Assembly: GCA_964398775.1 (NCBI GenBank)
Contig: CAYNND010000014.1
Span: 1-13,430, forward strand
Source: CAYNND01 sp964398775
GTDB lineage: Bacteria; Patescibacteriota; Minisyncoccia; Phycocordibacterales; UBA2100
Length of the DNA: 13,430 nt
Reading direction: 5' to 3'
This document shows, in pieces, positions 6,891 through 13,094 of the stretch; the stretch's first letter is position 1; each line of letters opens with the position of its first letter. The translations under genes were made by a program, and so were the position numbers. The notes beneath the pieces are model-generated. The model did no database searches, was not told the origin of the DNA, and was given only the letters and a program-made list of their open reading frames with translations.

Positions 6891-7010
6891 TTACATTTCC
6901 TCTTGCTCTGACTGAGCGTCAAAGCTCACAGATGATTCACTCATTGTCGCGTCATCATCTGCCGCGGCTCCGTCATCATCGTTACTTGCGAATCTCGTAT
7001 GTCGATTCAT
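6891..7010 (-). CDS. Possible 39-residue acidic protein
   Basis: An uninterrupted ATG-to-TAA frame of 39 codons ends 37 bp before the start of the secreted repeat protein, in the same direction. The product is strongly acidic and Ser-rich (FASNDDDGAAADDD in the first half, SEQEEM at the end), with no hydrophobic segment. Nothing I recognise matches it. It could be a genuine microprotein, a leader peptide of the surface-protein operon, or a chance frame. Its skewed Asp/Glu/Ser composition and position are the only arguments for it being real. Confidence 0.4.
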   Translation of the reverse strand: MNRHTRFASNDDDGAAADDDATMSESSVSFDAQSEQEEM

Positions 7011-7199
7011 AGTAGTGCTTTATTATCAATAAATATGCACCTGAATGGCCAGATATGCCGCATCGTTTTTTATACAGTGGATGGATTCATAACGTACATT
7101 CACTGTACAAACGTATAATGCTGCACATCCGCGCATCCAAGGTTTTCGACCGAAATGTCACTATAGTGATACGACGTGAAAAGATAGTGAACGAATTAA
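7011..7199. other. Noncoding region with palindromes
   Basis: No coding frame is supported here. It should hold the minus-strand promoter for the surface-protein genes; an AT-rich stretch (7020-7036, read on the minus strand as ...TTTATTGATAATAA...) is a candidate. It also contains TACAGTG (7073-7079) facing CACTGTA (7101-7107) and the perfect palindrome at 7158-7169. A plus-strand TATAAT (7114-7119) has no gene downstream on that strand. Confidence 0.5.
7158..7169. promoter_or_regulatory. 12-bp perfect palindrome, possible operator
   Basis: TCACTATAGTGA is a perfect inverted repeat lying 31 bp past the end of the GlsB-like gene and upstream of the surface-protein genes. A dimeric repressor site is possible; no regulator can be named. 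Confidence 0.3.
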
Positions 7200-7445
7200 T
7201 TACACAGTCCGTGCCATTCTTGAGAAAAATATAAGGAGACATGCGCCAGCAACTGAAACAAGAAATCCAACAAAGTTGAAGCCGACAGTTACAGTGCCCC
7301 CAAAAACATTTGCAAGGTACCCACCGAGTACAGCCCCCAAAATTCCGATAAGCACATCAGGTATCAAGCCGCCTTTAGTATCCATTATCATTGACGCAAC
7401 TGCTCCGACAAGAGCACCGAATACAATCCATAGTAGTAATTCCAT
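7200..7445 (-). CDS. GlsB/YeaQ/YmgE-family small membrane protein
   Basis: An 81-residue protein of three membrane helices (LLLWIVFGALVGAVASMIM; LIPDVLIGILGAVLGGYLANVF; GFNFVGFLVSVAGACLLIFF), with the family's Gly-rich helices and the D-x-K-G-G turn (MDTKGGLIPDVLIGILGA). Family members are usually 80-90 residues, so this is full length. They were named transglycosylase-associated and are often stress-induced, but their biochemical role is not established. I chose ATG at 7445: the longer frame to 7502 would run through the GC-rich hairpin at 7481-7504 and add a non-family extension. It lies downstream of the peptidoglycan-binding protein gene on the same strand. Confidence 0.85.
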   Translation of the reverse strand: MELLLWIVFGALVGAVASMIMDTKGGLIPDVLIGILGAVLGGYLANVFGGTVTVGFNFVGFLVSVAGACLLIFFSRMARTV

Positions 7446-7480
7446 ATTATGTATGTTAGGGGTAATAATTTTTTCACTCA

Positions 7481-7504
7481 ATGTGCCGCCTTCCGGCGGC
7501 ACAT
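7481..7504. terminator. Strong GC-rich hairpin after the peptidoglycan-binding gene
   Basis: A perfect 10-bp stem (7481-7490 with 7495-7504, core GTGCCGCC/GGCGGCAC) with loop TTCC starts 13 bp beyond the stop codon at 7518. Reading on the minus strand it is followed by A-rich rather than T-rich sequence. It may therefore be a weak terminator or an mRNA 3'-end stabiliser rather than a classical intrinsic terminator. Confidence 0.55.
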
Positions 7505-7517
7505 ATTGAGCTAATAT

Positions 7518-8144
7518 TTAGTTCGTTGTTACGAACGTCGCTGGCCAAGTCACACTCACATTCCCTGTCTGGTCAGTAGAGTATATAAGGTAGTAGTACA
7601 GAGTATTTGGATTCAAATTCTGAATCGTCACATTTTGAGTTGTGTGCAAGTTTGAATCTGTGCGAGCAGTATTGCCACTGACTGTGACTGAATTTTCATT
7701 CTCATATGTCGTAAGTGGTATTGTGCTGTAGTATACCGTACCTGTTGATTGTTCATTGGTGTCCCAATTTACCGTTGCATACGTCCTGTTTGTGTTAGTA
7801 GATATGCGAGATATGAATGGCGCGGAGCCAGGTGTTACTGTCACACCACCTCCCATCTGGAGATTGATGACGGGCAACGTAGCTGGTCCAACGCGTCCTA
7901 CTGCGGCGATTCCATTTCTGCTCTGGAAGTTTGAAACTGCTGATTTTGTGAGATAGCCGAAGTAACCAGTTACAAGTCCTTGTGGATATAATGTTCTGTC
8001 ATTTGCAAGAAATGACTGGAGTGAACTAACGTCTGAGCCTCTCATCCCTACTTGAAGTTGCCTTGTTAAGGTATCTGCATATGCAGAAAACGGTGCACAC
8101 GCAAAGAGAACTGCAAATAAAGTAATTTGTACAATTTTTTTCAT
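7518..8144 (-). CDS. Secreted peptidoglycan-binding (PG_binding_1) and fibronectin-type protein
   Basis: The 208-residue protein has a signal peptide (1-23, ending AYA). A PG_binding_1 domain lies at about 27-93: LQVGMRGSDVSSLQSFLAND, then a GLVTGYFGYLTKSAVSNFQ core and GRVGPATL. A fibronectin-type/phosphatase-N-like beta domain follows (about 107-206), with ISRISTNTNRTYATVNWDTNEQ and the closing LNPNTLYYYLIYSTDQTGN. This two-domain combination is very common in Parcubacteria genomes and is one reason for the taxonomic call. The first domain should hold the protein to peptidoglycan outside the membrane, and the second may mediate protein or surface contacts. It appears to be its own transcription unit, with about 210 bp of noncoding DNA upstream and a hairpin downstream. 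Confidence 0.9.
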   Translation of the reverse strand: MKKIVQITLFAVLFACAPFSAYADTLTRQLQVGMRGSDVSSLQSFLANDRTLYPQGLVTGYFGYLTKSAVSNFQSRNGIAAVGRVGPATLPVINLQMGGGVTVTPGSAPFISRISTNTNRTYATVNWDTNEQSTGTVYYSTIPLTTYENENSVTVSGNTARTDSNLHTTQNVTIQNLNPNTLYYYLIYSTDQTGNVSVTWPATFVTTN

Positions 8145-8257
8145 ATAAATGTTTTAAAGTGATAATGAACAAGCGCAAAGTACATACGTACGCACAAAGA
8201 CGCTGTGGCAAGTGATCTGCTATCTGTGGTATCGACCAATAAGTTGTGACCCAGGTG

Positions 8258-8306
8258 CTGTGTTCACTTGCGACTCTAGTACTCTAGCGAAGCATCGTGA
8301 ACACAG
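8258..8306. repeat. 10-bp inverted repeat in the YvcK-side intergenic region
   Basis: CTGTGTTCAC (8258-8267) is perfectly complementary to GTGAACACAG (8297-8306), enclosing 29 bases that themselves contain two CTCTAG units. It lies 50 bp past the end of the YvcK-like gene in the otherwise gene-free 8145-8355 interval. There is no T-run. It may be a terminator for the metabolic operon or a regulatory site upstream of the peptidoglycan-binding protein gene. Confidence 0.45.
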
Positions 8307-8355
8307 AATGAAGATTGAGAGGCGAATACCCAGGAATGCAATGTGTTAGAACATG

Positions 8356-9345
8356 CTAGGAGAGAATGTTGGCGATAACACCTGCGACTTTCTTCGAGTC
8401 GTGACGAATGAATGCGCGATGTGTAGCAAGCACGTCAGTGCTGCTACGGTGGATTGTGTCATGTGATAAGACATGTGCACGCATGACTCTACTGTCTGTC
8501 CCAAGATTGTCTTCAATGCACAACTCAGGATGAGCGTCGAGGTGATACTGTTGAATCTGCACAGTACTTAGTGGCTCATTGTTCATTATGATATGTGTGC
8601 ACCTTCTCCCTAGTGTTTCTTCAAAACCATCGATATAATCTTTCGCGCTCCATCCTTCTGTATGCCCTGCACGATTAAGACAATTTAGTACTACGATAAT
8701 AGGTACATTTCGTTTTTGGAGTATTTCAGCTACCCCAGTAACCATGAGCACAGGTAATAACGTGCAGTAATACGTGCCTGGGGTAATCACAACAGCATCT
8801 GCACTTTCAAGCGCTGCTCGGGCGAGTGGTGAAATAATTGTCTTCTCAGTAAAAGAAACCTCGAGTCGTGCACCACGAGGATAAGACCGTGTGTATATTT
8901 CCCCTTCCCCTTTTATAATTTCTCCTGTCTGGAGTTTTGCTTGTATGCGCGGGTTGTCGTTTGTAATGGGTACAACCGTTCCCCTGGTTTGCAACATCCT
9001 TGAAAGGCATGCGACTGATTGCTCGAAAGTACCGAAGAGTTGTTCGCCAGCTGCAAGCATGATATTTCCAAGGGAGTGTCCTTTGCATGGTCCATCGTGG
9101 AATCGATACTGAAAGAGTCGTCTAATCTCCTCATCACCTTGAGCAAGCGCAGCTATAGCCTGTCGCGCATCACCAACTGACTGCACCTGCATTTCATCAC
9201 GAAGCACTCCTGTTGAGCCACCGTCATCTGCCATTGTTACCAAAGCAGTTACATTGTATCCGTCATGCGTTACCAAACCACTCAAGACTGCATTGCTTCC
9301 TGAACCTCCACCGAGAGTTACAACGTGTTTAGCCATATATTTCAT
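8356..9345 (-). CDS. yvcK: YvcK/CofD-like gluconeogenesis factor
   Basis: A 329-residue, full-length member of the YvcK/CofD-like family. Visible motifs are the N-terminal VVTLGGGSGSNAVLSGL (nucleotide-binding loop, 8-24), MADDGGSTGVLRDE (38-51), VGDARQAIAALA (57-68), and CKGHSLGNIMLAA (87-99), where family members have GHxxGN. In Bacillus subtilis YvcK is needed for growth on gluconeogenic carbon sources and for cell-wall metabolism, and it binds UDP-GlcNAc; it is not known to be a classical enzyme. The start ATG at 9345 overlaps the aclA stop as ATGA (9342-9345), indicating translational coupling; a second ATG lies at 9336. It is the last gene of the metabolic run. Being tied to ATP-citrate lyase, which makes oxaloacetate and acetyl-CoA, suggests a role in directing that carbon (inference). 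Confidence 0.9.
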   Translation of the reverse strand: MKYMAKHVVTLGGGSGSNAVLSGLVTHDGYNVTALVTMADDGGSTGVLRDEMQVQSVGDARQAIAALAQGDEEIRRLFQYRFHDGPCKGHSLGNIMLAAGEQLFGTFEQSVACLSRMLQTRGTVVPITNDNPRIQAKLQTGEIIKGEGEIYTRSYPRGARLEVSFTEKTIISPLARAALESADAVVITPGTYYCTLLPVLMVTGVAEILQKRNVPIIVVLNCLNRAGHTEGWSAKDYIDGFEETLGRRCTHIIMNNEPLSTVQIQQYHLDAHPELCIEDNLGTDSRVMRAHVLSHDTIHRSSTDVLATHRAFIRHDSKKVAGVIANILS

Positions 9346-10291
9346 TCATCAGTAAATAATAAATCTTCAGGAAGTCGAAACAGTCCTTCGTCGTTTTTCT
9401 TTTGCTCGAGCGCATGCCCAATGAACCCAACGGTTCGTGGAATAATAAACAGTGCATTAAAAAACTCTTGAGATATGAGTATGTGTAAGTCTTCTTGATT
9501 ATATTTTTCTTTTTCCGCAAGCATGTCGAGAAACAGTGCAGCAAGTATCCCATCAACATTTAAAATAAGTGAGCCACTTTTTCGGGTAGTAATCGCTTCT
9601 ACACTTCGTGCAATATCTACGCACGGTGTCTTTTTAAGCAGCCCAGTAAATGTTGCGAGTACTGCCACTCGTGGATCGGGGATGCCTACTCGATACTTTT
9701 TATGCCCAATACCTGCAAGTGGGATGCCTGCCTTTGCATGGCGTTCGATGAATGCACCAACACTTTCTGCCCCATCACGCAGCAGCAACCACTGCCGTGC
9801 AGCATCATTGATTGCACCACCAAACCGTGGACCTATAGTCAGTAGCCCTGCTGAGACTGCTGAAACGAGGTCACGTCCTGCCCGAGCAGTAATCATCGCA
9901 TTCACTGCACCAGATACGTGTCCACCATGGTCAAGCAAGAGTCGATATGACATATCAAACAGTGCCGCGGTATCTCGAGACATACTCTTACCTGTAAGTG
10001 CAAAAAGAACACTCTGGGCAAGTGCGTATGAGTCAGCGCCGACAAGTGCACCATTTTTGACAACCGATGCAGGAATTCCCTTTCGCAGTACTCGTGTACT
10101 TAGTAGTGACACTCTTCGCTCAGGACGTATCCACACTGCCGCGTCGTCTACGTTAGGTTTTGCTAAGTGGAGTTTTGAAAGTGCAACCGAGATGCCGTCA
10201 AATGTTTCGGGCGCAATTGCGCCGACCGCAGTCAATGCTGCACGCTTTGATTGTGCAGTTTCATCAGGAGTTTGTGCAAGTGCCTTCGCGT
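9342..10291 (-). CDS. aclA: ATP-citrate lyase large subunit, C-terminal (citryl-CoA lyase) part
   Basis: This is the second half of aclA; the first half is at 10392-11272, beyond an artificial gap. It encodes the citrate-synthase-like domain that splits citryl-CoA into acetyl-CoA and oxaloacetate. Numbering on the rejoined 591-residue protein, it carries DHGGHVSGA (His397), TARAGRDLVSAVSAGLLTIG, RFGGA, AGIGHK (His472), LILNVDG (Asp522) and the C-terminal GFIGHALEQKK. These align by eye with the human ACLY lyase domain, including its catalytic His and Asp. The frame can be opened at a TTG (10235), which would make it look like a separate 297-residue gene. That start is an artefact: reading upstream through the 55-base repeat continues without a stop into FGHAKALAQTPDETAQSKRA. 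The stop TGA overlaps the yvcK start by 4 bp. Confidence 0.92.
10237..10291. repeat. 55-bp contig-end overlap, left copy
   Basis: Identical, base for base, to 10392-10446 on the other side of the N run. A 55-base shared end is typical of two contigs that overlap by one assembly word, so this is most likely the same genomic sequence printed twice. Confidence 0.95.
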
Positions 10292-10391
10292 NNNNNNNNN
10301 NNNNNNNNNNNNNNNNNNNNNNNNNNNNNNNNNNNNNNNNNNNNNNNNNNNNNNNNNNNNNNNNNNNNNNNNNNNNNNNNNNNNNNNNNNN
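10292..10391. other. Assembly gap of exactly 100 N
   Basis: One hundred Ns, the usual placeholder for a gap of unknown size. The identical 55 bases on both sides show that the true gap is probably negative. Removing 155 bases (the Ns plus one copy) restores one continuous aclA frame. Confidence 0.97.
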
Positions 10392-10446
10392 GCTGCACGC
10401 TTTGATTGTGCAGTTTCATCAGGAGTTTGTGCAAGTGCCTTCGCGT
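10392..10446. repeat. 55-bp contig-end overlap, right copy
   Basis: Second copy of 10237-10291. On the minus strand it encodes the residues just after the active-site GHAK of aclA, ending SKRA. Confidence 0.95.
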
Positions 10447-11272
10447 GGCCGAACTGTTGCGGCTCATTGAATGCCGTATCAATAGTTCCAGCAATATATC
10501 CAATAAATGGCTTCGTAAGTTTTTTCTTTTTAATTAGTGCTGCCACTTCATATTCATCAACTCCTCCTAACTCACCAAAATAGACAATAGCCCGTGTAGC
10601 GGCATCCCTTTCAAGCTGCGTCAGAACTTGTGTCAGTGAAGCAACTGGAAATCGGTCACCGCCGATTGAAAGTCCAACTGATACACGGTGCCCTGATGAT
10701 ACGACGACATGCATGAGCTCATTTGTCATGCCACCACTTGTTGATATAACTGCTACATTCCCTGCATCCCACCCATGTACCGCATGGAGCTGCTCGAGGG
10801 TCACTCCCCCAATCGCGCCCAGTTTCAAAGCACCCCCTACCATGAGTCCCACGGATGCTGGACCAAGGAGGAGCACCGAGTTGCCGTATGTACGAATTAG
10901 TTCAGTTGCATCACGCTCTGGAACTCCTTCAGCGAAAATAACTCCACCAAGTGCGCGTGGACATTCCTTAAAAAATACATCTGTGCTTGCTTTGATACGT
11001 CGCCCAGATTGTACATTTATCATCCATGTAAGTTTTGCGCGGTCCTTCTGCTTCATGTCATGCACATGTCTATAACATGGGACAAGTACCTCACTATTAC
11101 CGAAAAAACATTTAACGGATTTTCGTCCGTTTGTAATAATCCCTCGTACGCTTGGCACCTTCTTTCCTGCAAGCGCATCGAAGTCGAGTATTGACTGCAG
11201 AAGCTGCGGATGATGCCCAATAAGGAGCACCTGTGCATCATGTTTTCGTATTGTCTCAAAAATACTGTTCAT
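10392..11272 (-). CDS. aclA: ATP-citrate lyase large subunit, N-terminal (CoA-ligase, phosphohistidine) part
   Basis: First half of aclA, homologous to the succinyl-CoA synthetase alpha subunit. It has a CoA-binding Rossmann-like domain (about 1-135) and a ligase domain with LLGPASVGLMVGG (136-147), STSGGMTNEL (177-186), IGGDRFP, FGELGG (Glu234) and FGHAKA, whose His276 matches the phosphorylated histidine of ACLY/SucD. Together with the part at 9342-10291 it makes a 591-residue subunit, close to the usual ~600. ATG at 11272 was chosen because it overlaps the aclB stop as ATGA (11269-11272); an upstream ATG at 11296 would add eight residues. Across the N run the frame appears to end in a false tail (TRRHLHKLLMKLHNQ). 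That tail is the repeated 55 bases read out of frame and should be ignored. Confidence 0.93.
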
Positions 11273-12429
11273 GTTCGTTTGTGAATATATGAACAAGCCT
11301 CAGTAGCCGCATGCGTGAGTGACACCTCTGAACCGTACACTGATGCAGAAATACCTTGTTCTTTCAGGAAAGTTTTCATCATTCGTAACCCTTCCGCTTC
11401 ATATGGTCCGCCGCGACGCACGATAATATGAACGTGCTGACGCACGAGCTTGTGTGCAATTTCGGTAAAAGCTTGAAGGATGCCTGTAAACGTATCTCTA
11501 ATGTCAGTAAAGTTTGCGATTCCACCTGCAACAACTAACACTTTGTGCTGTGCACGCGATGCGAGGAGTAGTTGCAACACCTCACGAGCATACAATAGTG
11601 TTTCTTGTCGGGTTGGGTTACCACTGTACTCACCATAATTCCCAATCTGCTCTGCATCACCACACACTGCGATTGTATCCATCACCACGAGAGAACCGCC
11701 TCCGCCAGAGAGCAAGAGAAAAAGCGAGCCATTTCGATTCAGTACCGTGAGCTTGAGTGATGCTGCTGTTGTTTGCTGCAGCGCTGCCACACGAGACTCT
11801 TCTGGGTGTACTGTTCGAGTCTGTGGCATATCTTCGGGCGTCCACAAAAGAGCATCTGGTGCAGTCGTATCAACGAGCATGGCTGCATCAAGCGGTATCC
11901 ATGTATCGCCGACGACAACACATGGGTTTACTTCAATGTATGCAACACTTCCTGAAGCTATTGGTGCATAGAGCGCACAGATAAGTGACTGTGGTAGATT
12001 AAAGTCGCGCGCTGCCCTCTCACAGTCGGATGCGTTTGTGATGAGTGCATGTTGCAGTACATGCTTTGCCTCTTCTACACCTATACCTCCCTGCGGACTG
12101 TATGTTGCTCTAATACCATCTCGCACGCGCTCAAGTGCTATATACCGCTCTGTATCTGACGCGTGAGGAATCATCTCCTCGATTAAAAAAGATGTGTACC
12201 CAAGCATCTTCCATGCATTAAGGGCATGATGGATATCAGACTTAGTGCAATCAATGCGAACAAGACCCTTCTTCATGCGCTGCTTTACACCCTGGTCAAC
12301 CTTAACAACATACCTCTTCTTGGGGGAGAGTTGTGGTAGTTTTTTATCTGAAATATATTGCATGCCTGTATACCGCTCCCCAAGCAATATCTTCTTTGCT
12401 TTCCATTCTGTAAGTGGTGCTCTAGCCAT
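11269..12429 (-). CDS. aclB: ATP-citrate lyase small subunit (ATP-grasp, citrate-binding)
   Basis: The 386-residue protein is homologous to the succinyl-CoA synthetase beta subunit and the N-terminal part of human ACLY. The ATP-grasp part (1-230) shows YVVKVDQGVKQRMKKGLV (nucleotide-binding Lys43), AYIEVNPCVV (Glu166, Asn168; metal site) and PLDAAMLVD. The C-terminal part has GNYGEYSGNPT (263-273), AGGIANFTDI (Asn306, Thr308) and IIVRRGGPYEAEGLR (Arg338/339). The Asn-Phe-Thr and Arg residues correspond to the citrate contacts in ACLY, which favours citrate over succinate as substrate. With aclA it forms the enzyme: citrate + ATP + CoA gives acetyl-CoA + oxaloacetate + ADP + phosphate. ATG at 12429 overlaps the GNAT stop by 8 bp; a longer frame from 12468 would add 13 non-family residues. 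Confidence 0.93.
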   Translation of the reverse strand: MARAPLTEWKAKKILLGERYTGMQYISDKKLPQLSPKKRYVVKVDQGVKQRMKKGLVRIDCTKSDIHHALNAWKMLGYTSFLIEEMIPHASDTERYIALERVRDGIRATYSPQGGIGVEEAKHVLQHALITNASDCERAARDFNLPQSLICALYAPIASGSVAYIEVNPCVVVGDTWIPLDAAMLVDTTAPDALLWTPEDMPQTRTVHPEESRVAALQQTTAASLKLTVLNRNGSLFLLLSGGGGSLVVMDTIAVCGDAEQIGNYGEYSGNPTRQETLLYAREVLQLLLASRAQHKVLVVAGGIANFTDIRDTFTGILQAFTEIAHKLVRQHVHIIVRRGGPYEAEGLRMMKTFLKEQGISASVYGSEVSLTHAATEACSYIHKRT

Positions 12430-13036
12430 GATGTGCGTATGTATACACGTAATGGTGCGCAGCGGCATTACTCAACTGCTCTTCCTCGACAAACCCAAGT
12501 TTTTTTGCAAAAGTTCTACTCGCCTCATTTTCAGTATCAATTGAAAGCCAGAGCCGTACACCGGGGATCAGTCTCAGATAATCAGCAATAGCGTGCTCAG
12601 TAAATACACGCATAAGGCCCTTACCGCGATACTGACCGTATGCTCTATACGAAACAGTGTGCCAATCTCCGCTTGTATGCTCATGTTCTGCAATTCGCTC
12701 TTCAGGTGTTAAGTGCTTTAGCGATGCACGCCCAAGCGTCTTTGGTCCAAACCATACAAGAGCAGCGAGAGTATGTGTCGCATCATCAAGAAGTGCGTAT
12801 GGAGTTCTTCCTTTTGAAAACCACTCTTCGTATGAACCACGTCCGAACCGTTCATAATCTGACGTAGCACTCTGCAGCTCTGTGTCGAGCATGTCTCGTG
12901 AGTATGCTTGTAGCTGTTCGACTGATACACGAGAGAGACCTCTGTGCAGATGATATAAACTACCCTGCAGCTCGAGTGACTCTATTACTTCAGTGAAATA
13001 GACATCTCTTTGGTCTGTACTAATCGCATCTGACAT
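12422..13036 (-). CDS. GNAT-family N-acetyltransferase
   Basis: A 204-residue protein. The C-terminal half (about 85-200) has the GNAT fold landmarks: a beta strand HTLAALVWFG, the acetyl-CoA pyrophosphate loop QYRGKGL (135-141), the strand RLWLSIDTEN (161-170) and the closing ASRTFAKKLGFVEEE (172-186). The N-terminal 80 residues are helical and not recognised. The substrate cannot be read from the sequence. The stop TAG overlaps the aclB start by 8 bp (12422-12429), so the two are very likely co-translated. Since aclBA would make acetyl-CoA, the co-substrate of GNAT enzymes, a functional link is possible but unproven. A 16-bp AT palindrome abuts the start codon. Confidence 0.85.
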   Translation of the reverse strand: MSDAISTDQRDVYFTEVIESLELQGSLYHLHRGLSRVSVEQLQAYSRDMLDTELQSATSDYERFGRGSYEEWFSKGRTPYALLDDATHTLAALVWFGPKTLGRASLKHLTPEERIAEHEHTSGDWHTVSYRAYGQYRGKGLMRVFTEHAIADYLRLIPGVRLWLSIDTENEASRTFAKKLGFVEEEQLSNAAAHHYVYTYAHHG

Positions 13037-13050
13037 ATCATATATGATAT
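13035..13050. promoter_or_regulatory. 16-bp AT-rich palindrome at the GNAT start
   Basis: ATATCATATATGATAT is a perfect palindrome whose edge overlaps the first bases of the GNAT start codon (13034-13036). It lies in the 58-bp gap after the aminotransferase gene. It could be an operator, a weak hairpin masking the start, or simple AT-rich sequence including a -10 box. Confidence 0.35.
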
Positions 13051-13094
13051 ATCAAAGGATTCTGAATGAAAGTGGAAAAGATGCATCAGCTGCC

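Noticed and set aside
7446..7502. 19-residue N-terminal extension of the GlsB-like protein
   Set aside because: It would be translated from the GC-rich hairpin, and the family normally begins at the first membrane helix.
10237..10446. Genuine 55-bp tandem repeat or CRISPR-like repeat
   Set aside because: There are only two copies, placed exactly at both edges of a 100-N placeholder inside one gene. Contig-end overlap explains it fully.
9523..10470. Long plus-strand frame (315 codons) across the N run
   Set aside because: It is antisense to aclA, includes the Ns, and is open only because of the codon bias of the real gene on the other strand.
10232..11296. aclA N-terminal half as a stand-alone succinyl-CoA synthetase alpha gene
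   Set aside because: Its C-terminal tail comes from Ns and the repeated 55 bases read in the wrong frame. The rejoined frame continues into the lyase domain, and the residues match ATP-citrate lyase better than SucD.
8356..12429. Use of a TGA-recoded genetic code
   Set aside because: TGA ends aclA and aclB exactly at ATGA overlaps with the next gene, so it acts as a stop here.
12430..12468. Upstream ATG extension of aclB
   Set aside because: The added 13 residues (MPLRTITCIHTHI) are not like the family and lie inside the GNAT gene. The ATG at 12429 gives the tight stop/start overlap seen throughout this operon.
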